The translations under genes were made by a program, and so were the position numbers. From contig NZ_QGHC01000002.1 in NCBI RefSeq assembly GCF_003148905.1, forward strand, positions 248,001 through 312,000: DNA of 64,000 nt, read 5' to 3'. This document shows positions 50,816-59,533 of the stretch, one piece after another. This DNA comes from Fulvimonas soli (GTDB taxonomy: Bacteria > Pseudomonadota > Gammaproteobacteria > Xanthomonadales > Rhodanobacteraceae). The notes under the pieces were generated by a model that saw only the letters and a program-made list of their open reading frames with translations, was not told the origin of the DNA and searched no databases. How positions within the stretch are numbered: the stretch's first letter is position 1; each line of letters begins with the position of its first letter.

Positions 50816-53809
50816 CTACAGCGAGAAGTCGTAGCGGGCCGAGAACTCGAAGTAGCGCGGCGTCTGGTACGACAGCGGCTGCTGGTAGCTCAGGTTGGTG
50901 TCGCCGGTGCCGGTCTCGCCGTGCTCCTCGATGCTCTGCACCGTCTGCGCGTTGAACACGTTGAACACGCGCGCCTGGAACGCCAGGTTGTGGCCGGCCC
51001 AGGCCGGACGCCATTCGGTGCTCAGGTTGAGCTGGTAGGTCCAGGGCAGGCGGCCGACCGAACCGCGCGGCACCAGCTGGCCGTCGCAGTAGAAGTACGA
51101 GTTGCCGTAGTTCATGTCCGCCGGGATCGATCCCGGGTAGGTGCCGAAGCAGTTCTTCGGGCGCCCGGACTGCACCGCCAGGTCGAAGCCGAACAGCCAC
51201 TCGGGGGTCATCTGGTAGTAGCCGTAGGCGCGCACCTGGTGGGTGCGGTCGTTCGCCTCGGGGCCATTGGCGCCGATCATCAGCTCGGCATGGTCCCAGT
51301 CCTGCGTGACCGAGGGATCGAGCTGGCCGATGTCGGATTTCATCAGCCCCTCGCTGTTGCCGTAGCTGCGCGAGAAGGTGTAGTCGAGGCGGCCGTACCA
51401 CTTGTCGCTGAACTGGTGCTCCAGGTACAGGTCCAGCGCGTAGTACGAGCGCTTGGCCTCGGGCAGGCCGATGTCCTTGGCGCTGAGCTTGATGTCCTCG
51501 AGCTTGCCGTCGCCGTCCAGGTCGATCAGGAACTCGTTGCCCTTGCCCGGATTGATGATGTAGCAGTTGGCGGCGATGCCGGACGAGTCGACGCCGTGCT
51601 CGTCGGCCCACTTGATGAACGGGCGGTTGTCGCACCAGTCGTCGATGATGCTCTTGAGCTTGCGGTAGCGCAGCTTGGCGCCGAAGGTCCAGTCCGCGGC
51701 GAGCTGCTTGTCGAAGCCGAGGATGTACTCGTCCTGGTAGTAGGCGCTCAGGTTGCGCGCCGAGATCGAGCGCGGGTCCGGCGGCGTGCCGTCGGCGCCG
51801 TTGGCGTAGACGGGCGCCTCGATCGGGTTCCAGTTCGGCGGCGTGCCGTTGGTGTTCGGCGCGCCGTCGTAGGTACCCCATTGGGTCAGGTACAGCGAGC
51901 CGGAGGCGCCGCGCACGGCGACGTTGTTGGGAATCGCCAGGTGGTAGCGGCCGGCGTTGGCGTACACCTTGAAGGTGGAGTCGCCGTTGACGTCCCAGGT
52001 CAGGCCCAGCCGCGGCGCCAGCTGGTGGCGCTGCTTGGTGAACACGTCGTTGTCGGCGTTCAAGTTGGAGAACTGCTCGTTGCGCAGGCCGAGGTAGGCG
52101 AGCCAGCGCTCGGCCACCTGCCAGTGGTCTTCCAGGTACTGCGATTCCTGCTCCACCTTGGCCACGCCGACCGCCTCGAAGATGTAGCGCTCGACGATGC
52201 CGGTGTGCCCGGGCGGCACCGGCAGGTGGTCGCGTCCGGCGACCATGCCGTTGGCCGGGTTGTCGTAGTAGAACCAGCCCACGCCGCCGGAGGTGACCGA
52301 GCCGTTCAGCGACTCGACGTCGTAGCGGTCCACACCCGCGCGCAGGTCGTGGCTGCCGAGGCGGTACTCCAGGTTGAGGTGCCAGCCGTGGGTGTCGTCG
52401 TGCGCGCCGGGCGCGGCGACCGAGCTGCTGATGTTGCAGCCCTGCAGGCGCTGCGTGGGCGGCACGCTGTCGCGGTTGTCGGCGAAGTAGACGCAGTCCG
52501 AGCCCGAGGTCAGGTTGACGTGGTCGCTGTGCTGCTTGCCGTACAGCGCGTCCAGGGTGAGGTTGTCGGTGATGTAGCTGGTGTAGCGGGCCACGTACAC
52601 GCGCCCGCCCGGCGCGGTGCCGGCGGTGCCCTGGTTCTTCTGGCTCTGCCAGCCCTTGTAGGCGCCCTGGATGTCCTGGATGCCGTTGTAGTAGTACTGG
52701 TTCGAATAGCTCGAGTTGCTGTCGTTGAGCCCGGTCAGCTCGACGATGTTGCTGTCGTTGATGTTCCAGTCGAGCTTCAGCAGCCAGCGGTCGGCCTTGT
52801 TCTCGTTGTAGTAGCGCGTGGTGTTGTTGGAATAGCCGTAGCTGTTGTTCTCCGACTTGGTCGTCTCGTAGTCGCCGAACAGGAACAGCTTGTCCTTCAC
52901 CAGCGGACCGCCGATGTAGCCGCTGTAGGTGGTCTGCCAGGTGCGCTGCGAGCGCAGGTTGCGGCCCTGCAGCTGCGCGCCGTCGCCGGGCCGGTAGGTG
53001 ATCCGCGGCGTCGCCTTGAGCGCGCGCGGCTGGTAGAGCACCTGGCCGCCGGCCTCCCAAGTGTTGGTGCCGCGCTTGGTGATGATGTTGACCACGCCGC
53101 CGGTGGAGCGGCCGTACTCGGCGCCGTAGCCGCCGGTGAACACCTGTTCCTGCTCGATGGCGTTGAACGGCAGCGTGGTCGCGCCCAGGCCGGTGAGCGG
53201 GTTGGTGACCGGGAAGCCGTTGATGTAGTACTGGTTCTCCGCCGCCGAGGAGCCGCCCAGCGAGACCGCGTTGCCGTAGCGCGAGTCCGCGTTGACCGCG
53301 CCCGGCGCCAGCAGCACCGCGGCGTTCACGCTCTGCGCCACCGGCAGGCGCTGCAGCTGTTCGGCGGTGAGCACCGTGCGGGTGTCCACCGAGGACACGT
53401 CGATCGCCGGCAGGGCGGTGCCGGTCACGCTGATCGCGGTCAGCTCGGTGGCCGCGCTGGTGTTCACGAACGAGACGTCGGTGCCGGTGCCGACGTTCAC
53501 CTGCACGCTGTCGCGCGTCTGCACGGTCTGGCCGTCGCGCTGCAGGCTCACCCGGTAGGTGCCCACCGGCAGCGCGCCCGCGCGGTAGCGCCCGTCCTCC
53601 GACACGCCGACGTCGCGGCTGAAGCCGGTCGCCGGATTCTCGATGTGGACCGTGGCGCCGCCGCCCGCATCGACGCGCCCGAAGATCGCGCCGGACGCAT
53701 TCGATTGCGCCAGCGCGGTGGTGCCAGCCAGGCAGCCCCCCAAGGCCATGGCCAGCGCGCCCAGGCGCAGCGGGCCGGCCCGTCCTGTCGACTTGCTGTT
53801 CAGAAGCAT
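50816..53809 (-). CDS. Oar-like TonB-dependent receptor
   Basis: This 997-residue outer-membrane receptor has a signal peptide ending near TTALAQ (residues 1-35). A carboxypeptidase-regulatory-like domain covers about 40-110 (DAGGGATVHIENPATGFSRD), and the plug follows (VDTRTVLTAEQLQRLPVAQ). The large beta-barrel has many aromatic, Asp/Asn-rich strands and ends FEFSARYDFSL. The ATG at 53809 has a GGGGAGATCGAAAGC site and begins the signal. It has its own terminator and a 460-bp upstream gap. It stands alone between xerC and hslV, so its ligand is unknown; the architecture resembles the receptor at 32940-35957. Confidence 0.93.
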   Translation of the reverse strand: MLLNSKSTGRAGPLRLGALAMALGGCLAGTTALAQSNASGAIFGRVDAGGGATVHIENPATGFSRDVGVSEDGRYRAGALPVGTYRVSLQRDGQTVQTRDSVQVNVGTGTDVSFVNTSAATELTAISVTGTALPAIDVSSVDTRTVLTAEQLQRLPVAQSVNAAVLLAPGAVNADSRYGNAVSLGGSSAAENQYYINGFPVTNPLTGLGATTLPFNAIEQEQVFTGGYGAEYGRSTGGVVNIITKRGTNTWEAGGQVLYQPRALKATPRITYRPGDGAQLQGRNLRSQRTWQTTYSGYIGGPLVKDKLFLFGDYETTKSENNSYGYSNNTTRYYNENKADRWLLKLDWNINDSNIVELTGLNDSNSSYSNQYYYNGIQDIQGAYKGWQSQKNQGTAGTAPGGRVYVARYTSYITDNLTLDALYGKQHSDHVNLTSGSDCVYFADNRDSVPPTQRLQGCNISSSVAAPGAHDDTHGWHLNLEYRLGSHDLRAGVDRYDVESLNGSVTSGGVGWFYYDNPANGMVAGRDHLPVPPGHTGIVERYIFEAVGVAKVEQESQYLEDHWQVAERWLAYLGLRNEQFSNLNADNDVFTKQRHQLAPRLGLTWDVNGDSTFKVYANAGRYHLAIPNNVAVRGASGSLYLTQWGTYDGAPNTNGTPPNWNPIEAPVYANGADGTPPDPRSISARNLSAYYQDEYILGFDKQLAADWTFGAKLRYRKLKSIIDDWCDNRPFIKWADEHGVDSSGIAANCYIINPGKGNEFLIDLDGDGKLEDIKLSAKDIGLPEAKRSYYALDLYLEHQFSDKWYGRLDYTFSRSYGNSEGLMKSDIGQLDPSVTQDWDHAELMIGANGPEANDRTHQVRAYGYYQMTPEWLFGFDLAVQSGRPKNCFGTYPGSIPADMNYGNSYFYCDGQLVPRGSVGRLPWTYQLNLSTEWRPAWAGHNLAFQARVFNVFNAQTVQSIEEHGETGTGDTNLSYQQPLSYQTPRYFEFSARYDFSL

Positions 53810-53917
53810 GCTTTCGATCTCCCCAAGATGCCCCGCAGGGCGGTTTCCGGCGCGAGACGCCGGTTCCAGGGGGCCGCGCTTGCCGGACCCGGGCGCGAGC
53901 ACTCTTTAACTGAAGCC

Positions 53918-53975
53918 TCGATTTGCATCGATCTAAATTCGGCGGAAAAGGAATTTCAATCGATCCAAATCGGCG
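53918..53975. promoter_or_regulatory. candidate operator region upstream of the second TonB receptor
   Basis: TCGATTTGCATCGA (53918-53931) has 5-bp inverted arms. Two related copies, ATCGATCTAAATTCGGCG (53927-53944) and ATCGATCCAAATCGGCG (53959-53975), lie 33 bp apart, about 110-165 bp before the receptor start. The AT-rich stretch stands out from the neighbourhood. The binding protein is unknown. Confidence 0.45.
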
Positions 53976-54207
53976 ACTGGCCATCTGGCTGCGAACGACT
54001 CCTGGATTGCAGCCCACCGGAACGCCCACCGTGCCCCTGGAAGCGGCACGGTCCCCCGGGCGTCTTGGCCGCCAGTCGCGAGTTCCTTCGAGGCGACCCC
54101 CTCCAGGCGGCAGTAAAAGGTCCCGGAGCGCCGATGTCAACCGCGACCGGCCGCGAAATCCCGTCGCAGGATGATGCGCGCGCATCGCGCAAGCGCGCTC
54201 CCGCCGA

Positions 54208-54236
54208 CTTGGGATTTGCCCGACCCCTCCCCACAT
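54208..54236 (+). promoter_or_regulatory. possible sigma-32-type promoter of hslVU
   Basis: CTTGGGA (54208-54214), a 14-nt spacer and CCCCACAT (54229-54236) resemble the heat-shock consensus CTTGAAA-N11-16-CCCCATNT, 34 bp before the hslV ATG. It is a sequence match only. Confidence 0.5.
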
Positions 54237-54270
54237 CCTCGTTTCCGTATCCGCAGGACCCGTCTCCTCC

Positions 54271-54804
54271 ATGGACTCCTTCCACGCCACCACCATCGTC
54301 TCGGTGCGCCGCGCCGGCCGCGTCGTGATCGGCGGCGACGGCCAGGTCACCCTCGGCAACACGGTGATGAAGGCCAACGCGCGCAAGATCCGCCGGCTCG
54401 GCAGGGGCGACGTGCTGGCCGGCTTCGCCGGCGCCACCGCCGACGCCTTCACCCTGTTCGAGCTGTTCGAGGAAAAGCTGGTCAAGCACGGCGGCAACCT
54501 CACCCGCGCCGCGGTGGAGCTGGCCAAGGAGTGGCGCACCGACCGCCGCCTGGGCCGGCTGGAGGCGATGCTCGCCGTCGCGGACAAGGACGCCTCGCTG
54601 CTGATCTCCGGCAACGGCGACGTGCTGGAGCCCGAGCACGGGCTGATCGCGATCGGCTCCGGCGGCCCCTACGCGCAGTCCGCCGCGCTGGCGCTGATGG
54701 AGAACACCGAGCTGGACGCGCGCGCGATCGTCGAGAAGGCGCTGAAGATCGCCGGCGACATCTGCATCTATACGAACCACAACGCGACGATCGAAGAGCT
54801 TTGA
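54271..54804 (+). CDS. hslV: ATP-dependent protease subunit HslV
   Basis: This 177-residue proteasome-like peptidase assembles as two hexameric rings and degrades proteins fed by HslU. The catalytic Thr is residue 7, exposed after removal of the short propeptide MDSFHA (TTIVSVRR). The GGDGQVTLG and [16 protein letters not shown] segments are standard. hslU follows about 120 bp later, across a repeat. A possible heat-shock promoter is upstream. Confidence 0.96.
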   Translation: MDSFHATTIVSVRRAGRVVIGGDGQVTLGNTVMKANARKIRRLGRGDVLAGFAGATADAFTLFELFEEKLVKHGGNLTRAAVELAKEWRTDRRLGRLEAMLAVADKDASLLISGNGDVLEPEHGLIAIGSGGPYAQSAALALMENTELDARAIVEKALKIAGDICIYTNHNATIEEL

Positions 54805-54915
54805 GGGACGAGGGGCGAGCAGCGAGGGCGCAAGTCCGCCGAACGCACCGCCCCGAACCCCATGCCGAAGCGCGGGGCACGCCCTCGCGCCCTCGCCACT
54901 CAACCCTCACCCCTG
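54803..54915. repeat. inverted repeat in the hslV-hslU gap
   Basis: GAGGGACGAGGGGCGAGCAG with the following GCGAGGGCGCA (to 54832) pairs with GCGCCCTCGCCACTCAACCC and the bases to 54915. It belongs to the same family as 24610-24694. It fills most of the 120-bp spacer between two genes that normally overlap or nearly touch. Confidence 0.7.
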
Positions 54916-54924
54916 GTTTTCCCC

Positions 54925-56256
54925 ATGTCCGAACTGACCCCCCGCGAAATCGTCAACGAGCTGGACCGCTACATCATCGGCCAGCACGAGGCCAAGCGCG
55001 CCGTCGCCATCGCGCTGCGCAACCGCTGGCGGCGCATGCAGCTGGACCCCGAGCTGCGCAACGAGGTGACGCCGAAGAACATCCTGATGATCGGCCCCAC
55101 CGGCGTGGGCAAGACCGAGATCGCGCGGCGCCTGGCCACGCTGGCCAACGCGCCGTTCGTGAAGGTGGAGGCGACCAAGTTCACCGAGGTCGGCTACGTC
55201 GGCAAGGACGTGGAGTCGATCGTGCGCGACCTCGCCGACGTGGCCTACAAGCTGGTGCGCGACCAGGCCACCAAGCGCGTGCGCAGCCAGGCCGAGGACC
55301 GCGCCGAGGACCGCATCCTGGACGCCCTGCTGCCGCGCCGCCAGGCCGCCGACTGGAGCCACGACGCCGCGCCCGCCGAGTCGGGCGAGACGCGCCAGAA
55401 GCTGCGCAAGCAGCTGCGCGAGGGCGCGCTGGACGAGCGCGAGATCGAGCTCGACTTCGCCATGAACGTGGGCGTGGAGATCATGTCACCGCCCGGCATG
55501 GAGGAGATGGGCCAGCAGCTCAGGCAGATGTTCCAGAGCCTGGGCGGCGCCAAGACACAGAAGCGCAAGCTCGCCATCAAGGCGGCGCGCCCGCTGCTGG
55601 TCGAGGAGGAGGCCGCCAAGCTGGTCAACGACGAGGAGATCCGCGCGCAGGCGGTGTTCGCCGCCGAGCAGAACGGCATCGTGTTCATCGACGAGATCGA
55701 CAAGATCGCCCAGCGCTCCGAATGGGGCGGCGCCGGGGTCAGCCGCGAGGGCGTGCAGCGCGACCTGCTGCCGCTGGTGGAAGGCTCCACCGTGGCCACC
55801 AAGTACGGCCCGATCAGGACCGACCACGTGCTGTTCATCGCCTCCGGTGCGTTCTCGCTGGCCAAGCCGTCCGACCTGATCCCGGAGCTGCAGGGCCGCC
55901 TGCCGATCCGGGTCGAGCTGTCGGCGCTGTCGGTGGAGGACTTCAAGCGCATCCTGCGCGAGCCGCACAACTCGCTGACCAAGCAGTACGTCGCCCTGCT
56001 CGGCACCGAGGGGGTGCGGCTGGAATTCACCGACTCGGGCATCGACCGGCTGGCCGAGGTGGCCTTCCAGGTGAACGAGCGCACCGAGAACATCGGCGCC
56101 CGCCGCCTGCACACGGTGATGGAGCGCCTGCTGGAGCGCATCTCATTCGAAGCGGCGGACAAGTCCGGCGAAAAATACGTGATCGACGCCGAAAAGGTAG
56201 ACAAAAACCTGGGAACCCTGGTCAAGGACGAAGATCTCAGCCGTTACATCCTGTAA
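54925..56256 (+). CDS. hslU: ATP-dependent protease ATPase subunit HslU
   Basis: This 443-residue AAA+ unfoldase has the Walker [10 protein letters not shown] in [17 protein letters not shown], the Walker B region [12 protein letters not shown] and the C-terminal tail DEDLSRYIL that inserts into HslV. The start [23 protein letters not shown] is typical. It forms the ClpYQ protease with HslV. A compact hairpin follows the stop. Confidence 0.97.
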   Translation: MSELTPREIVNELDRYIIGQHEAKRAVAIALRNRWRRMQLDPELRNEVTPKNILMIGPTGVGKTEIARRLATLANAPFVKVEATKFTEVGYVGKDVESIVRDLADVAYKLVRDQATKRVRSQAEDRAEDRILDALLPRRQAADWSHDAAPAESGETRQKLRKQLREGALDEREIELDFAMNVGVEIMSPPGMEEMGQQLRQMFQSLGGAKTQKRKLAIKAARPLLVEEEAAKLVNDEEIRAQAVFAAEQNGIVFIDEIDKIAQRSEWGGAGVSREGVQRDLLPLVEGSTVATKYGPIRTDHVLFIASGAFSLAKPSDLIPELQGRLPIRVELSALSVEDFKRILREPHNSLTKQYVALLGTEGVRLEFTDSGIDRLAEVAFQVNERTENIGARRLHTVMERLLERISFEAADKSGEKYVIDAEKVDKNLGTLVKDEDLSRYIL

Positions 56257-56258
56257 AC

Positions 56259-56276
56259 GAGCGGGGACCCCCGCTC
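56259..56276 (+). terminator. hairpin just after hslU
   Basis: GAGCGGG (56259-56265) pairs with CCCGCTC (56270-56276) around a 4-nt loop, 2 bp after the hslU stop. TGGTAAAATTT follows, so it may end hslU transcripts weakly before the next gene's promoter at 56280. Confidence 0.45.
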
Positions 56277-56279
56277 TGG

Positions 56280-56292
56280 TAAAATTTCCGGT
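56280..56292 (+). promoter_or_regulatory. -10 element directly before the gene at 56293
   Basis: TAAAAT (56280-56285) lies 7 nt before the ATG, with no ribosome site between. It suggests a leaderless transcript. Confidence 0.45.
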
Positions 56293-56907
56293 ATGGGCAA
56301 GGTCATAGAGTTGAAAACCACGGGCCAGCGGGCGCAGCTGCGCGAGGCGCAGCAGAAGCACCAGCTGGTCCGGCTGTGGCGCGGCGAACTCGAGCACGGC
56401 AGCTTCTGCGGCTACGTGGGCGGGGTCGGCCGCGAGTTCTTCCTGCTGTGGGTGGTCGGCGACGGCATCACCTACGACGGGCTGTACGTGATGCGCCACC
56501 GCGACGTCACCGAGCTGGAGGCGCCGGACAAGCACCACGCCTTCATGGAGAAGGCGCTGGCGCTCAAGCACCTGCTGCCGCGCCCGCCGCGCGGCTTCCC
56601 GCTGGACTCGATCCGCGAGGTGGTGCAGGCCGCCGGCAGCATGGCGCCGGTGATCGGCGTGCACGTGGACAGCGAGGACGAGTCGGAGGTCTGCTACATC
56701 GGCCGGCTGGTCGGGGTGGAGGAGGACGGCTTCAACCTGCAGGAGATCACCCCGGATGCCGAGTGGCTGCGCGAGCCCTCCTTCTTCGCCTGGGACGAGG
56801 TGTCCACCCTCAGCATCGAGGACGGCTACGCGCAGGCGCTGCTGGCCGTGGCCGGCACGCCGCCGCCGCTGGAGCACGGCGATCCCGGCGTGGGCCGGGC
56901 GCACTGA
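56293..56907 (+). CDS. conserved hypothetical protein with duplicated Sm-like/beta-barrel segments
   Basis: I do not recognise a named family. In this 204-residue soluble protein, two segments each look like a small beta barrel: QLVRLWRGELEHGSFCGYVGGVGREFFLLWVVGDGITYDGLYVMRHRDVTELE (about 25-80) and CYIGRLVGVEEDGFNLQEITPDAEWLREPSFFAWDEVSTLSIEDGYAQAL (about 140-190). Both end with a hydrophobic strand and an acidic turn, reminiscent of LSm/SH3 folds. The link ALALKHLLPRPPRGFPLDSIREVV is helical. It follows hslU by 36 bp, but a TAAAAT -10 suggests its own leaderless transcript. Confidence 0.75.
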   Translation: MGKVIELKTTGQRAQLREAQQKHQLVRLWRGELEHGSFCGYVGGVGREFFLLWVVGDGITYDGLYVMRHRDVTELEAPDKHHAFMEKALALKHLLPRPPRGFPLDSIREVVQAAGSMAPVIGVHVDSEDESEVCYIGRLVGVEEDGFNLQEITPDAEWLREPSFFAWDEVSTLSIEDGYAQALLAVAGTPPPLEHGDPGVGRAH

Positions 56908-57100
56908 GCGTTTTTCCTCACCGCCGAGACGACGACGGGGCGCCCAGGCGCCCCGTTCGCTTTTCCAGCCCCCAGCCTGCCGGAACGGCGCGGTCCGGCG
57001 GCGCGGTGGCCAAGCACCGGCATCCGCCCGAGGGGCACGCCGCCGTCCGTCCGTTCTCGCGTATGCTCCCGCCTCCTTTCAAGGCAAGGCGGGAACGGAC

Positions 57101-57985
57101 ATGACGCGCATCGCCGTGGTCGGCAGCATCAACATGGACCTGGTGACGCTGGCGCCGAGCTTCCCCGCGCCCGGCGAGACCCTGCTCGGCGAGCGCTTCC
57201 TCACCGTGCCCGGCGGCAAGGGCGCCAACCAGGCCGTCGCCGCGGCGCGGCTGGGCGCCGAGGTGGCGCTGGTCGGCGCGCTGGGCCGCGACGCCTTCGG
57301 CGACGAGCTCGAACGCGGGCTCGCGCGGGAAGGCGTGGCGCTCGACCACGTGCGCCGCTGCGACGGCGCGGGCAGCGGCACCGCCTCGATCACCGTGGCC
57401 GGCGGCGAGAACCAGATCGTGGTGGTGCCCGGCGCCAACGCCGAGGTGAGCCCGGCGCAGGTGGAGGCGGCCCGGTCCGCGCTGGCGCAGGCCGACGCCG
57501 TGCTGGTGCAGATGGAGATCCCGCTGGCGACGGTGGAGGCCACGCTGCGCCTGGGCCGCCGGCTCGGCGTGCCGGTGATCCTCAACCCCGCGCCGGCGCA
57601 GCCGCTGCCGGCCGAGCTGCTGGCGCAGGCCAGCTACCTCACGCCCAACCAGCACGAGCTGGCGACCCTGCTCGGCGCCGACCCGGCGGAGGACTTCCGC
57701 GCGCTGATGCGGCGCGCGCCGGTGCCGGTGGTGCTCACCCGCGGCGCCGAGGGCGCCTGGTACAGCGCCGACGGCGGGCCCGCGCACCAGCCCGGCTTCG
57801 CCGTGGAGGCGGTGGACACCACCGGCGCCGGCGACACCTTCAACGCCGCGCTGGCGGTGTTCCTGCGCGAGGGCCTGCCCGCCGCCGTGCGCAAGGCCTG
57901 CGCCGCCGCCGCGCTGTCGGTCACCCGGCTGGGCGCGCGCGACGGCATGCCCACGCGCGCGGCGCTGGATGCCTTCCTGCGCTGA
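57101..57985 (+). CDS. rbsK: ribokinase
   Basis: This 294-residue PfkB-family kinase phosphorylates D-ribose to ribose 5-phosphate. It has the first signature GGKGANQAVAAARLGAEVALVGALGRDAFG and the second, VDTTGAGDTFNAALAVFL, with the catalytic Asp of GAGD. The opening IAVVGSINMDLV is typical of RbsK rather than fructokinases. No ribose transporter or RbsR lies nearby, so ribose supply comes from nucleosides or other loci. It is convergent with mnmE (0-bp gap). Confidence 0.92.
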   Translation: MTRIAVVGSINMDLVTLAPSFPAPGETLLGERFLTVPGGKGANQAVAAARLGAEVALVGALGRDAFGDELERGLAREGVALDHVRRCDGAGSGTASITVAGGENQIVVVPGANAEVSPAQVEAARSALAQADAVLVQMEIPLATVEATLRLGRRLGVPVILNPAPAQPLPAELLAQASYLTPNQHELATLLGADPAEDFRALMRRAPVPVVLTRGAEGAWYSADGGPAHQPGFAVEAVDTTGAGDTFNAALAVFLREGLPAAVRKACAAAALSVTRLGARDGMPTRAALDAFLR

Positions 57986-59326
57986 TCACTTGCCGATGCA
58001 GAAGCTGGAGAAGATCGCGCCGAGCAGGTCGTCGCTGCCGTAGACGCCGGTGATCTCGCCCAGCGCGTGCTGGGCCTGGCGCAGCTCCTCGGCGGCCAGC
58101 TCGCCGGCGCGGGTGGCGGCGAGGACTTCAGCGGCGCGGTCGAGATGGACGGCGACGCGCTCGAGCGCCAGCACGTGGCGGCGGCGCGCGCTGAAGGCGC
58201 CCTCGCCGCCCGTGGCGCCGGCGAGCGCGCGCAACCGCGCGCGCAGCGCGTCCAGGCCGGCGCCGGTGCGCGCGGAGAGCCACAGCCAGGGCAGGCCGGC
58301 GCGCGTTTCCTCGCGTGCCGCCGCGCCGTCCAGGTCGATCTTGTTGACCAGCACCAGCCGTGCCGCCGTGGGCGGCAGCGCGTCGAGCAGGGCGAGGTCG
58401 GCCTCGGCATGCGCGGCCTCGGTCACCAGCAGCACGGCGTCCGCGCGCTGCAGCTCGCCGTGCGCGCGGCGCACGCCTTCCCGCTCGACCGGGTCCTCGG
58501 TCTCGCGCAGGCCGGCGGTGTCGGCCAGCTCCAGCGCGATGCCGTCGAGGTCCACCTGCTCGCGCAGCACGTCGCGGGTGGTGCCGGCGATGGCGGTGAC
58601 GATGGCGCGCTCGCTGCCGGCCAGCGCGTTGAGCAGGCTGGACTTGCCGGCGTTGGGGCGGCCGACGATGGCCACGCGCAGGCCGTCGTTGAGGCGCACG
58701 CCGCGCCGCGCCTCGTGCAGCAGCGCGGCGAGGTCGGCGCGCAGCGCGTCGAGCCGCGCGCCGATCGCCGGGTCGGCGAGGAAATCGATCTCCTCCTCGG
58801 GAAAGTCGATGGCCGCCTCCACGTGCACGCGCAGCGCGACCAGCGCCTGCAGCAGCGCTTCCACGCGCCGCGAGAACACGCCCTCCATCGAGGCCAGCGC
58901 GGCGTGCGCGGCGGTGGCCGAACGCGCGGCGATCAGGTCGGCCACCGCCTCGGCCTGGGCGAGGTCGAGCTTGCCGTTGAGGAAGGCGCGCTCGGTGAAT
59001 TCGCCCGGCCGCGCCAGCCGCGCGCCGAGCGCGCAGGCGCGGCGCAGCAGCGCGTCGAGCAGTACCGGGCTGCCGTGGCCCTGCAGTTCCAGCACGTGCT
59101 CGCCGGTGTAGGAGGCCGGGGCGGGGAAGTACAGCAGCAGGCCGCGGTCGAGCAGCGCGCCCTCACCGTCGCGGAAATCGGCGAAGTGCGCATGGCGCGG
59201 TCGCGGCGCGCGGCCGAGCAGCGCCGCCGCGATCGCCGGCGCCGCCGGCCCCGACACGCGCACCACACCCACGCCGGCCGCGCCCGGCGCGGTGGCGATG
59301 GCGGCGATGGTGTCGTGGTCGGGCAT
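57986..59326 (-). CDS. mnmE: tRNA uridine-5-carboxymethylaminomethyl modification GTPase MnmE
   Basis: This 446-residue GTPase acts with MnmG to modify U34 of certain tRNAs. It starts DTIAAIATAPGAAGVGVVRVSG, has the formyl-tetrahydrofolate-binding N-terminal domain and the G motifs GRPNAGKSSLLNAL, DTAGLRETEDPVE and NKIDLD, and ends with FCIGK (Cys443). The Met at 59326 gives standard length; 59335 is an alternative. It follows yidC on the same strand across a terminator and a palindromic repeat. Confidence 0.96.
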   Translation of the reverse strand: MPDHDTIAAIATAPGAAGVGVVRVSGPAAPAIAAALLGRAPRPRHAHFADFRDGEGALLDRGLLLYFPAPASYTGEHVLELQGHGSPVLLDALLRRACALGARLARPGEFTERAFLNGKLDLAQAEAVADLIAARSATAAHAALASMEGVFSRRVEALLQALVALRVHVEAAIDFPEEEIDFLADPAIGARLDALRADLAALLHEARRGVRLNDGLRVAIVGRPNAGKSSLLNALAGSERAIVTAIAGTTRDVLREQVDLDGIALELADTAGLRETEDPVEREGVRRAHGELQRADAVLLVTEAAHAEADLALLDALPPTAARLVLVNKIDLDGAAAREETRAGLPWLWLSARTGAGLDALRARLRALAGATGGEGAFSARRRHVLALERVAVHLDRAAEVLAATRAGELAAEELRQAQHALGEITGVYGSDDLLGAIFSSFCIGK

Positions 59327-59371
59327 GGCGGGCATTATGGGTGGTGTCGCATCGGATGCGGCTGCCTCGCC

Positions 59372-59459
59372 GTCATTCCGGCGCACGGCGGAATCCAGCG
59401 ACGTTGAGGATGTCGGGCAAGAACGAAAGGCACTGGATTCCGGCTTGCGCCGGCATGAC
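59372..59459. repeat. inverted repeat, second copy of the GTCATTCCGGCG family
   Basis: Arms 59372-59398 and 59433-59459 match at 24 of 27 positions as reverse complements, with a 34-nt middle. They share GTCATTCCGGCG and GGAATCCAG with the outer arms at 41767-41877. It sits between yidC and mnmE. Confidence 0.85.
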
Positions 59460-59487
59460 GGGACCCGGCTCACGAATGGCGGAAGCG

Positions 59488-59511
59488 AAAAGGGCCGCAT
59501 GGCGGCCCTTT
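59488..59511 (-). terminator. Rho-independent terminator of yidC
   Basis: On the minus strand AAAGGGCCGC-CAT-GCGGCCCTTTT forms a 10-bp stem with a 3-nt loop and T-run, 23 bp after the yidC stop. Confidence 0.85.
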
Positions 59512-59533
59512 CCCAGGCAACCGGACGGCCGGA

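Noticed and set aside
50729-54328. Long plus-strand frame opposite the second TonB receptor
   Set aside because: Same reason: a shadow of a well-defined receptor gene.
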